Below are positions 9,849 through 16,913 of a stretch of DNA of 19,530 nt, piece by piece. The stretch spans positions 1 through 19,530 of the forward strand of contig CBDBFH010000015.1 in the NCBI GenBank assembly GCA_965204775.1, read 5' to 3'. The translations under genes were made by a program, and so were the position numbers. This DNA is from CBDBFH01 sp965204775 (GTDB lineage Bacteria > Pseudomonadota > Alphaproteobacteria > JAPOUT01 > G958296285). The stretch's first letter is position 1; each line of letters starts with the position of its first letter. The notes beneath the pieces were generated by a model, which searched no databases, was not told the origin of the DNA, and saw only the letters and a program-made list of their open reading frames with translations.

Positions 9849-10784
9849 TCAGATCCGATCGTCGGGGGTCACGCCCGGGGGTGGGTCGCTCCAGTCGAGG
9901 CTCACCTCGTAATCGTCGTAGGCGCGGGCCGGTGGCAGGTTGTGGGTGGCGGGATCGCGGGGATCGTGGCGCTCCCCGCGAAAGACGCGTTGGACGCGGA
10001 CCCGCTTGAACAGCTCGTGCGCCTTGGCGTTGCCGAGCCGGCTCTCGTGGCGGAAGACGATCAGGCGGCGGGCCGCCATCTCGCCCCGCGCGGCGGAGCG
10101 GTCGTGCTCGAACATGTTTTCGAGCGATTCCCACAGCAGCTCGAGGTCGTCCTCGGAGAAGCCGGTGCCCTTGCGCGTATCGTCGGCGAGCGGCGCCGAG
10201 ATGTAGCCGTGCGCCCGGTAGAGCCCATAGGGCACGATGTGCTTGCGACCCATGGTGCGAATGTCACCCTTGCTCTCGGCATCCTCGACCGTCGTGGCCG
10301 CCATGCGGGTGATCGAGACCTCGAGCGGCAGGATCGGCTCGATCGAGCGGGCGAAGTTGAACTGCACCGGTCCGCGCACCTGGCCGCAGTTGACCTTCGT
10401 CGTCATCACCGCGCCGAAGGCGCGGATGTCGAAGAAGTTGGCACACATCCAGAGCGTCAGCGCCCGCGCCTTGGCCTCGTCCTTGGGCAGACGGCTCATC
10501 ACATCCGCCTTCTCCTCGGTGAGGCCCAACGCCTCGCGCCCGCGCTTGTGCTGGTTGTTGAGGATCGCGCGCTCCGCCATGTAGATCTCGTGGCCGGGCG
10601 CCTCCTCGCGGGCGAGCGCGACGTAGTTGCGGATCTTGCGCTTCAGGCAGACGTCGGTGACCAGGCCCTCGCTGGTCTCGGGATCGAGACGCGGCAGGTT
10701 TCCGGCATCGGGATCGCCATTGGGATTGCCGTTGGTGACGTCGAACAGATAGACGAATTCGTAGCGATTTCGAATGGCGCCCAT
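9849..10784 (-). CDS. cas7: Cas7 (Csd2), Cascade backbone subunit
   Basis: This 311-residue protein is full length for I-C Cas7/Csd2. Diagnostic segments are FDVTNGNPNGDPDAGNLPR near residues 14-32, RAFGAV near 121-126 and GQVRGPVQFNFARS near 134-147. Multiple Cas7 copies line the crRNA spacer and form the filament of the interference complex. The start codon is preceded by a strong GGAGGAGAG ribosome-binding site lying inside the last codons of cas8c, only 3 nt separating the cas8c stop from the ATG. This fits a subunit needed in excess. Nothing looks damaged. Confidence 0.97.
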   Translation of the reverse strand: MGAIRNRYEFVYLFDVTNGNPNGDPDAGNLPRLDPETSEGLVTDVCLKRKIRNYVALAREEAPGHEIYMAERAILNNQHKRGREALGLTEEKADVMSRLPKDEAKARALTLWMCANFFDIRAFGAVMTTKVNCGQVRGPVQFNFARSIEPILPLEVSITRMAATTVEDAESKGDIRTMGRKHIVPYGLYRAHGYISAPLADDTRKGTGFSEDDLELLWESLENMFEHDRSAARGEMAARRLIVFRHESRLGNAKAHELFKRVRVQRVFRGERHDPRDPATHNLPPARAYDDYEVSLDWSDPPPGVTPDDRI

Positions 10785-10787
10785 GAT

Positions 10788-11213
10788 TTAACTCTCCTCC
10801 TCGTCGTGTGTGTTCTCGTCGGTCTGGTCCGCCGCCGGTAGATCACGTTTCCGCCGTCGATAGAGCGCTTCCCGCTCGTGGTAGTAGCCGATGGCGAAAC
10901 GCCCCTGATCGGTCATCGAGAGGTTGCGGGGAAAATCCGTCGTCTCGAAGCCGTCGACGATCTCGCCGATCTCCTTGTCGTACCAATGGGCCAGGCCGCC
11001 ACCCCGCCGGGTGCGGATTACCTTCAGATGGTTCTTGGTGTTGCGGATCAGCGTCGGGAAGGTCGAGGCGGGCGTCGCCGAGGCGGCACCGAAGTAGCGG
11101 TCGCGGATCGTCGCGTTGACGTTGCCGAGGGCGGAGCGTTGCGCGCCCTCCAGCACCGCGAACAAGCGGCCGAGGCGATAACCGGCGTTGGCTTCCTTGA
11201 GATCGAGGCTCAC
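10788..11213 (-). CDS. cas11c: Cas11c, small Cascade subunit started inside cas8c
   Basis: An in-frame GTG at 11211-11213 (codon 472 of cas8c) is preceded by AGGGAGGA with a 7-nt gap, an almost ideal ribosome-binding site inside a coding region. Translation there would give a 141-residue protein beginning (M)SLDLKEANAGYRLGRLFAVL and ending at the cas8c stop. It is known that type I-C systems make Cas11 by internal initiation in the cas8 gene, with the start near this GYRLGRLF segment, and that Cascade carries two copies of it to stabilise the R-loop. The ribosome-binding site and GTG are seen directly; production of the protein is inferred. Confidence 0.8.
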   Translation of the reverse strand: MSLDLKEANAGYRLGRLFAVLEGAQRSALGNVNATIRDRYFGAASATPASTFPTLIRNTKNHLKVIRTRRGGGLAHWYDKEIGEIVDGFETTDFPRNLSMTDQGRFAIGYYHEREALYRRRKRDLPAADQTDENTHDEEES

Positions 11214-12626
11214 GTATCGGTCCTCCCTGGTCTGGGTTTGGTCGGTGTTGTTATGGCCGGGGCCACGCAGGACGCAGGCCTTGAGGATCGCTGCCCGCGT
11301 GCCGTTGACGTCGCCGTCGGCCCGGATCCGCGTGATCACGGCCGAGAGCAGCGCGCGGGGGTAGGGCCCGCCCGTCAGGATCGCCCGCATCAGCGCGCCG
11401 CCCAGCAGCGGGGGAATGTTCTTGCCGTCGCGCTGCTGGGCGGCCTCCAACAGCAGGCGCCAGGCCGACGGCGGCCGGACCCAGGGCACCGGCTCGATGC
11501 GCAGGTCCCGCCAGTGGCGTTGCAGCTTTTCGAACAGCGCACCGATGGGATCGGTGTGCCAGAAGCGGATCGACAGCCGCGAGGCGTTCGGCGCCAGCCC
11601 CAGGACGTGCAAGCGGGTCTCGGGGTCGAGGCCGAGATCGGCCGCGACCTCCGCGAACGGCCGCCCGGCCGCCAGGCGGTCGAGCGCGCCCCGCAGCTTG
11701 GCGGCTTCGGCGTCTTCGACGTCGCCCGGCGACAGAACATCGCCGAACAGGGTTTCCGCCATGACGGCCGAGTCTTCGCGGTCCGCCCCCGCCTCGGCCC
11801 AGAACACGGTCGTCGCATCGCCGATGCGCGCGCGATTGCGGCTGCCCCGTGCCAGCAGCCGGTTGAGGGCGGTGGTGTAGGCGAAGGCCGCGCGCTCCGA
11901 AACAGGCGCGTTCAGGCCCTGTTCCTTGCCCTGCGAGGTGAAGGCGTTGAGGTTGAAGGAGACGATCGAGGCGCCGGAACTCTGCGCGCCCTGCACGCCC
12001 TTGATCGAGGGATGCAGGCGCGCGATCGGCGCGCGCTCCCCGGTCACGAGGCAGAAGCTCTCGATCCCGCCGCCGGAGGCCGCGCGGCGGGCCACCAGGT
12101 CGCGCGCGGCGGGCCGGTCATGCAGAAAGGGAAGCTCACCATCCAGTCGGAAAACGATGTTGGCATCGCGCATCTCCCCGCGGAAGGGCGCCGCGTCGAA
12201 GCGGTCCGGCGACCAGCCGGCAAGGAAACGCGCGAGCGCGATGAGGCCCGCGTCGGTGCTGCCAACCAGCAAGTCAGCGTGCAGCGCCGCGAAGGCCGCG
12301 TGAGCGCGCAGCGCCTTGAAGGCCGCGCGCTCGCTGGCCAAGCGATCGTCGGTCTTGCCGGCGACGCCCAGGACATAGGCTGACTTGTCCCACAACAGAT
12401 TGGGGGCGATACCGCTCGCCCGCTTGACCGCGGCCGGGACCTGCATGGCCCGCGGGCGCGGTTTCTTGTCGGCGGTGACCTGGAGATCCATCACGTCCAC
12501 CGCCGTGCCCTCGGGCGAGAGCACGATCGCCCAGGAAATATTCTCCTGCGAGAAGCCGATGGGCGGCGCCTTGCCCCGCGCGGCCAGACGGTCGTAATAG
12601 CCGCTCAAGGCTTGCAGCACAGTCAT
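10788..12626 (-). CDS. cas8c: Cas8c (Csd1), Cascade large subunit
   Basis: This 612-residue protein is typical of Csd1/Cas8c. The N-terminus MTVLQALSGYYDRL matches the family, and NLLWDKSAYVLG (about 76-87) is a hallmark segment. Cas8c recognises the PAM in invading DNA and helps recruit Cas3. The start at 12626 was chosen over an upstream in-frame codon at 12677 because it gives the family N-terminus and because its ATG overlaps the cas5 stop as ATGA, the classic translational-coupling junction. The last 141 residues are also made separately as Cas11c (see that entry). No frameshift or missing block is evident. Confidence 0.96.
   Translation of the reverse strand: MTVLQALSGYYDRLAARGKAPPIGFSQENISWAIVLSPEGTAVDVMDLQVTADKKPRPRAMQVPAAVKRASGIAPNLLWDKSAYVLGVAGKTDDRLASERAAFKALRAHAAFAALHADLLVGSTDAGLIALARFLAGWSPDRFDAAPFRGEMRDANIVFRLDGELPFLHDRPAARDLVARRAASGGGIESFCLVTGERAPIARLHPSIKGVQGAQSSGASIVSFNLNAFTSQGKEQGLNAPVSERAAFAYTTALNRLLARGSRNRARIGDATTVFWAEAGADREDSAVMAETLFGDVLSPGDVEDAEAAKLRGALDRLAAGRPFAEVAADLGLDPETRLHVLGLAPNASRLSIRFWHTDPIGALFEKLQRHWRDLRIEPVPWVRPPSAWRLLLEAAQQRDGKNIPPLLGGALMRAILTGGPYPRALLSAVITRIRADGDVNGTRAAILKACVLRGPGHNNTDQTQTREDRYVSLDLKEANAGYRLGRLFAVLEGAQRSALGNVNATIRDRYFGAASATPASTFPTLIRNTKNHLKVIRTRRGGGLAHWYDKEIGEIVDGFETTDFPRNLSMTDQGRFAIGYYHEREALYRRRKRDLPAADQTDENTHDEEES
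11221..11228 (-). promoter_or_regulatory. Internal ribosome-binding site for Cas11c
   Basis: The minus strand reads AGGGAGGA here, 7 nt before the in-frame GTG at 11213. It encodes Arg-Glu-Asp of Cas8c at the same time, so the sequence is doubly constrained. Confidence 0.75.
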
Positions 12627-13287
12627 GTCTTCACCACCGCCGCGCCGAGAGGCGGCACCTCGATCACCCCGTCGCACAGCCGGGCCTGGAAGAAGTGCGG
12701 CGTGGAATCATCCTCATAGTCGAAGTCGTGCAGCATCCAGCCGAGGTCGCGATTACGCTCGCCCTCCGCCAGGCAAGACGGTGGCATATCGCCCTCGACC
12801 AGATCGAAGTCGGCGGGAAACTCGCGCACACCCAGGCAAGGGCGGTGAAAGCATTGTCCCTTGGCGGCGCGGCGGTTGAACATGGAAAGGTGCTTGGCCG
12901 GCGTGTCCTCGGGACCGGCGGCTTCGGTCATGTCGAAGCGGGCCTCGATGACATAGGCGACATCGCGCAACACGGTGGCGGCGCGTTGCTGGCGGTCGTC
13001 CTCCACCACCTGGAACAGGCCCTCGGTGCTGGCCCGGCGCATGGCGGTCCCCGCCTTGGCCGCCGACAGCTTGCCGCCGACTTCGTTGCGGCGGATGGTG
13101 TCGAAGCGGACGGGGCGGAGCACATGGAGGTGGGTGATCCGCCAGCGGATCGCCGGTTTCCAGTGAATCGCCTCGACGATGCCCCGCGCGGCCGAAGGGG
13201 TGATCACGTCGTAGGAGACCCGCTCCACCTTCATCTCGGGCCGCGTGAAACAGGCGTAGTCGCCCCAGACGTGCAGCTTTATCCCAT
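12623..13287 (-). CDS. cas5c: Cas5c (Cas5d), crRNA-processing Cascade subunit, start disrupted
   Basis: In type I-C this protein replaces Cas6: it cuts pre-crRNA and caps the handle end of Cascade. The frame encodes the full family signature IKLHVWGDYACFTRPE, then MKVERVSYDV, TPSAARGI and EAIHWKPAIRW. The Lys-His of AKHLSMFNRR matches the catalytic Lys-His pair known from Bacillus Cas5d; the catalytic Tyr there (IYWKP) is His here. The in-frame open stretch begins after a TAG at 13331-13333 and has no ATG, GTG or TTG before these conserved residues. An ATG at 13285-13287 sits 9 nt after AGGAGAG but reads ATG GGA TAA. One extra base in its G run would restore a 221-residue Cas5. The next in-frame ATG (13234) would delete 18 conserved residues. 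The gene is either broken by a one-base loss, mis-sequenced in a G run, or started in a non-standard way. Confidence 0.88.
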
Positions 13288-13296
13288 TGGCTGATA

Positions 13297-13303
13297 CTCT
13301 CCT
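13297..13303 (-). promoter_or_regulatory. cas5 ribosome-binding site
   Basis: AGGAGAG on the minus strand lies 9 nt before the out-of-frame ATG at 13287, which marks that ATG as the original cas5 start. Together with the adjacent CACGAGG it can pair with the inner arm of the upstream hairpin. Confidence 0.7.
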
Positions 13304-13316
13304 CGTGCCTATTAGC

Positions 13317-13353
13317 CGCCACGAGGACGACTAATGTAATCGTCCTCGTGGCG
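13317..13353 (-). promoter_or_regulatory. Perfect 14-bp hairpin upstream of cas5
   Basis: Arms 13317-13330 and 13340-13353 are perfect inverted repeats (CGCCACGAGGACGA on the plus strand and its complement) around a 9-nt loop. In the minus-strand transcript the hairpin ends 13 nt before the AGGAGAG. No T run follows on either strand, so it is not an ordinary terminator. The inner arm also contains 8 nt complementary to the segment covering the start of the cas5 ribosome-binding site (13300-13307). It could be an RNA switch, a protein operator or a processing stem. Confidence 0.5.
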
Positions 13354-13361
13354 AACATCCG

Positions 13362-13380
13362 GGTAGCCAAAATTGTCTAG
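13362..13380. repeat. Direct repeat copy 1 in the cas3-cas5 gap
   Basis: GGTAGCCAAAATTGTCTAG matches the copy at 13587-13605 (GGTAACCAAAATCGTCTAG) at 17 of 19 positions, 225 bp apart. It may be a tandem regulator site or the scar of a small duplication. Confidence 0.5.
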
Positions 13381-13586
13381 TTTCAACCCACACCGAGTCG
13401 ACGGAGATGGTTTGCGTCCTGAGTAGGAGCGTTTCACCTCCAGACCGACGAACACCCGGCGGCGGACGGTCTCTATGAGCAACAAAGCGCGAAACCGTAT
13501 CGAGCATTCCATGCCAGCTGGCCCTTCATCCGTTATTCCTAGCCGAGGAACGGATATGGGAGTTGCCATTGCCAGAAACAAGGTTC

Positions 13587-13605
13587 GGTAACCAAAATCG
13601 TCTAG
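13587..13605. repeat. Direct repeat copy 2 in the cas3-cas5 gap
   Basis: Second copy of the 19-bp imperfect direct repeat, with 2 differences from the copy at 13362-13380. It lies 8 bp from the 14-bp palindrome. Confidence 0.5.
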
Positions 13606-13612
13606 AACAGAG

Positions 13613-13626
13613 ATGGATCGATCCAT
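13613..13626. repeat. 14-bp perfect palindrome
   Basis: ATGGATCGATCCAT is a perfect dyad without spacer, 27 bp past the cas3 stop codon. It is compatible with a dimeric regulator site for the cas5 operon, but no regulator is identified. Confidence 0.4.
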
Positions 13627-13653
13627 GGTAGAAGGCCACTTGCTTTGCCGAAG

Positions 13654-15975
13654 TCACCACATCAAACCCTCGGCCTGCCGAAACGCTGGATCGTCCCACT
13701 GCAGCCCGACCCTCGCATCATAAAGATCCTCGTTCACGAGAACGGCAAATTGATCGCCAAACGATTCCTCATTTATTATTTCAACGGCTCCCGCGCCGAT
13801 CAACTTATTTCGTATGCTTGCGCCAACCTGTACCAGAAAAGGTTGCAGTTTCCGGGCGATGACGCCCGGCCTGTCGGTGCGGCGAAGCGCCTTAACCAAC
13901 GATGGAACGGGCGAATCGCGCTCATCCGGGCCGGCCCAAGGGACGATGATCGGACGCAACGCGGATTCGATGACGCGGAAATCACGGGCAATACGCGCAA
14001 AGGGGAAGTTCAGGTTCGAGGCATGGTCGGCCAGGCGCGCCAGGATATCCGCCCGGTCCATTTGTGCCCCTTTTTCCCAGTAGACCTCTTTGAAATAGGC
14101 CTCGACGGCTTCCAGGGTTAGGGGATCGCCATGGTGCCTCAGTACCCGCCGGGCCGCGTCGGCGTATTGCGCCACCTCGCGTGGTGGCTTGTGATCCGGC
14201 GCCTCAAACAGCACCAGGCGACCGCCGTCGCGACCCAGCGCGCCCTCGCGGTTGCAGCGGCCCGCCGCCTGGGCCAGGGAATCGATACCGGCCAAGGCGC
14301 GCCAGACCTCGGGGAAATCGAGATCGACGCCCGCCTCGACCAGCGAGGTGGCGACCAGCCGCACCGGGCGCTGGTGGCGCAGGTCGTCGCGGACCTCGTC
14401 GAGCACCGCCGCCCGATGGCGGGCGCACATCAGCGTTGTCAGGTGGCGGGCGCCGGGCGCCTCCGCGATGCATCGGAACAGCTCACGCGCGTGCGCCCGG
14501 GTGTTGACGATGCAAAGCACCCGTTCCGCCGCAAGCAGCTGCTCGGCCAGGTCCATGTCCGCGATCTCGCCCGCGCGCTCCACCCGAACCCGCTTCAGCC
14601 GGCAGTGGAGCCGTTCCGGTTCCGGCGCGATCTCCCGCACATTCTCGAAACCGCCGTCGAACTCCGGCGCGCGGAGCGCCGGTTGCGTCGCGGTGCACAG
14701 CACGATGCTGGCGCCGTAGTTGCGGACGAGTTCGTCGAGTGCGGCGACGCAGGGGCGCAACTGGGCGAGCGGCAGGGTCTGCGCTTCGTCCAGCACGACG
14801 ACGGAATCGATCAGGTTGTGCAGCTTGCGGCATTGGGACGGCCGGTTGGAATAGAGACTCTCGAAGAAACGCACCGCCGTCGTGACGACCACGGGGGCGT
14901 CCCAGGTCTCCATCGCCAGGCGGAGCTTGCGGATGGCGTCGCGACCCTCCGGGCTGGTCTCGTCATGCAGGCCGGTCTCGTCGAAGGTGCCGTGGTGTTC
15001 CAGCACGGCGGGGGCGGCGTCCCCAGGGCTCTTAAGCGCCGTGCGGAACACGTCCGCCGTCTGTTCGACGATGCTGGTGAAGGGGATGACGTAGATCACC
15101 CGCCGCTTGCCGTGCGCTCTGGCGTGGGCGAGCGCGAAGGCGAGGGAGGCGAGTGTCTTGCCCCCGCCCGTCGGCACGGTCAGGCTAAACAGTCCCGGCG
15201 CCGCCGCCGCCCGCGTCCGGGCCGCCGCCAGCACCTCTTGGCGTAGCGTGTGCACCTCGGGGTCGGCGGCGCCTCGCGCCTGGGCCTCGGCGACGTGGCC
15301 GTCGAGGTACGCGTCCAATCTCGCCGCCAGCGTGCCGAGGTCCGAGTGGCCGCCGCGCGGCGCCCGCTCACCCAGGAGACTCAGCGCATAGGCCTCGGTG
15401 TCCAGACGGTCGGCATCGACCAGGGCCGAGAACAGCATGCGCGTGAAGAAAGCGGGGGTGTAGCCCGGCCGACAAGGATGGGGGGTGAAATGGGGCAGCG
15501 GCGGCGGCCCCGAGCTCAACAGCCCCTCGATCTCGGCCCGCCAGACGGACGCGAGGCGGGGAATATCGCGGGCGCCCGGCAGCGGCTTCAGCCGGGCCTG
15601 GAGCGGCAGCGGGTCGCCAGGCGCGAAATCCTCGGAAGGCAGGCCGTCGGCGAGGCCCGCGTGGTGCCCAGCTATGACGAAGGCGAGGATGCGTCCGTGC
15701 GTATCGCCGTAGCGATCAACGGCGACCCGCGCGCCGGCGGTGGAATGGTCGACCCGGGGACCGCCGTCGAGGCGGTTCTGGAATTCGGGCGTGTACTTGC
15801 CAAGGTCGTGCAGCAGCCCGGCGAGCCGCCCGAATTCCCCCGCGCCCATACGCTCCAACGCCCGGGCTGCGCCCTCGCCCGTGGCGAGCAGATGGTCGGC
15901 CAACCCGTGCCACGCGCCCGCGCCGCCATTCTCGGGCGCGTGGGCAAAAAAATTTATTGTATCTGTTCGTTGCAT
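13654..15975 (-). CDS. cas3: Cas3, HD nuclease-helicase for target DNA degradation
   Basis: This 773-residue protein has the domain order HD nuclease then SF2 helicase. HD-domain residues include His12 (FAHA), His23 (WHGL), His56-Asp57 (LLHDLGK) and His104-His105 (AGHHAG). Helicase motifs are VPTGGGKT at about 267-274 (Walker A), VVVLDEAQTLPL at about 392-403 (DEAQ box), LCTATQPAL at about 426-434, and QAAGRCNREG in motif VI. Cas3 is recruited by target-bound Cascade, nicks the displaced strand and unwinds and degrades the DNA. The open frame extends 54 residues further, to 16137, but that part is low in GC and unlike the family, so I chose the ATG at 15975 (MQRTDTINFFAHAP). A weak TATAAC lies close upstream. 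All catalytic motifs are intact. Confidence 0.95.
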   Translation of the reverse strand: MQRTDTINFFAHAPENGGAGAWHGLADHLLATGEGAARALERMGAGEFGRLAGLLHDLGKYTPEFQNRLDGGPRVDHSTAGARVAVDRYGDTHGRILAFVIAGHHAGLADGLPSEDFAPGDPLPLQARLKPLPGARDIPRLASVWRAEIEGLLSSGPPPLPHFTPHPCRPGYTPAFFTRMLFSALVDADRLDTEAYALSLLGERAPRGGHSDLGTLAARLDAYLDGHVAEAQARGAADPEVHTLRQEVLAAARTRAAAAPGLFSLTVPTGGGKTLASLAFALAHARAHGKRRVIYVIPFTSIVEQTADVFRTALKSPGDAAPAVLEHHGTFDETGLHDETSPEGRDAIRKLRLAMETWDAPVVVTTAVRFFESLYSNRPSQCRKLHNLIDSVVVLDEAQTLPLAQLRPCVAALDELVRNYGASIVLCTATQPALRAPEFDGGFENVREIAPEPERLHCRLKRVRVERAGEIADMDLAEQLLAAERVLCIVNTRAHARELFRCIAEAPGARHLTTLMCARHRAAVLDEVRDDLRHQRPVRLVATSLVEAGVDLDFPEVWRALAGIDSLAQAAGRCNREGALGRDGGRLVLFEAPDHKPPREVAQYADAARRVLRHHGDPLTLEAVEAYFKEVYWEKGAQMDRADILARLADHASNLNFPFARIARDFRVIESALRPIIVPWAGPDERDSPVPSLVKALRRTDRPGVIARKLQPFLVQVGASIRNKLIGAGAVEIINEESFGDQFAVLVNEDLYDARVGLQWDDPAFRQAEGLMW

Positions 15976-16152
15976 ATTACTCGTTATACCCAACTCACTC
16001 CAGAACCCGAAAGTCCTTATGGGGTATGATCCTGATATTATCGGTGACGGTATCTCGCCATTTGATCCACTCTTGTGGCATTCGTCGGCGAAAGAAGGCG
16101 TTGTCCCTCCGGATGTTGAAAAGGGCAAGGTAGGCATCGTGTGATTTTGAGG

Positions 16153-16899
16153 CTACGCGGCCTCGTTGATGTCGTCAATGGCAGCCTTTCTTTTTGCCTT
16201 CTCGACGGCGTCTCGCAAGGCGGCGTCGAGGACGGGGAGTTGCCTGTAGGCCTTGAGGCGGCGGAAGGTCTTCTTCGCCTCCAAGAGGCCAGCGGCGGTC
16301 CAGCGTAGCGCCATCTCGGCGTTGCGCCATCGTTTGACGTTGCGTTGCACGGTCCTGACCGTGCCCGGCGCGTTCTCGATGGCGTTTGTGCAGGCCAGTG
16401 CGCGGCGGCGTTCCGCCGGCAGGCCGAGGCGGATGACGGCGAGGATCTCGTCGAGGCCCTCCTGGATGGTCTTGGAGACCCCGGGAGCGTTCAGTTCCAG
16501 GCGGCGGGCGAGATTGCGCAAGAGCCGCTCGGCCTTGGCCGCGTCGCTCTGATCCCAGGCTTGGCGCAAGGCCTTGCGGACGCTCGGCACCTGGCTCTCG
16601 TCCAGCCGGTCTGTGATGTTGCGTCCCTTGTGCACCTGGCAACGCTGGATCAGGGCCGCGTGCCCGAAGCTCCGCCGGATCGCCTTGGAGAGCGCCTTGG
16701 CGCCGTCGACGATGTAGAGCCGGGGGCGCTCGAGACCGCGCTCGATCAGGTTGTCGAGCAGGGCCCGCACCGTGGCCGTGTTCTCCCTCACGCCCTCGGC
16801 CAGGCCCAGCACGTGTTTCTCGCCGCCCGCATCGATGCCGATCGCCGCCACCATCACGTGATTGCCGACATGAAGCCCATCGATCCGCATCATCACATG
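16153..16899 (-). pseudogene. IS256-family transposase, N-terminally truncated
   Basis: About 247 codons remain of a transposase normally near 400 residues. The kept part is the catalytic core and C-terminus: first Asp in MRIDGLHVG, second Asp in LYIVDGAKAL, the CxxH motif in RCQVHKGRN, and the catalytic Glu in CTNAIENAPGTV. The C-terminus LLEAKKTFRRLKAYRQLPVL is typical of the family. The N-terminal DNA-binding half is missing: homology stops at about 16899, where the plus-strand MuB-like gene and its ribosome-binding site begin. The surviving GTG/ATG codons could start a short protein, but it would not bind its ends. I could not identify terminal inverted repeats. Confidence 0.88.
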
Positions 16900-16913
16900 G
16901 AGGAGGAATGAGC

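Larger units (their letters stand above)
13288..13653. other. 366-bp gap between cas3 and cas5, no convincing gene
   Basis: Type I-C loci normally have little space here. This stretch is visibly less GC-rich than the flanking cas genes. It holds the cas5 ribosome-binding site and hairpin, a 19-bp imperfect direct repeat pair, and a 14-bp palindrome. A 104-codon minus-strand frame (13312-13626) crosses all of it, but it lacks a ribosome-binding site and shows no third-position GC bias, so I do not call it a gene. A promoter for cas5-cas2 could lie here, but I see no strong -35/-10 pair. Confidence 0.6.

Noticed and set aside
13317..13353. Rho-independent terminator between cas3 and cas5
   Set aside because: The hairpin is perfect but no T run follows on either strand.
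13312..13626. A 104-residue minus-strand protein between cas3 and cas5
   Set aside because: It has no ribosome-binding site, no third-position GC bias unlike all neighbours, and no recognisable motif; its two similar segments are due to the DNA direct repeat.
8155..15246. Long plus-strand open frames opposite the cas genes (for example 8155-9444, 9528-10841, 10878-12383, 14131-15246)
   Set aside because: High GC keeps the antisense of real genes open. The minus-strand frames have full family motifs throughout.
15976..16137. N-terminal 54-residue extension of Cas3
   Set aside because: The composition differs from the rest of the gene and the family N-terminus begins at the ATG at 15975.
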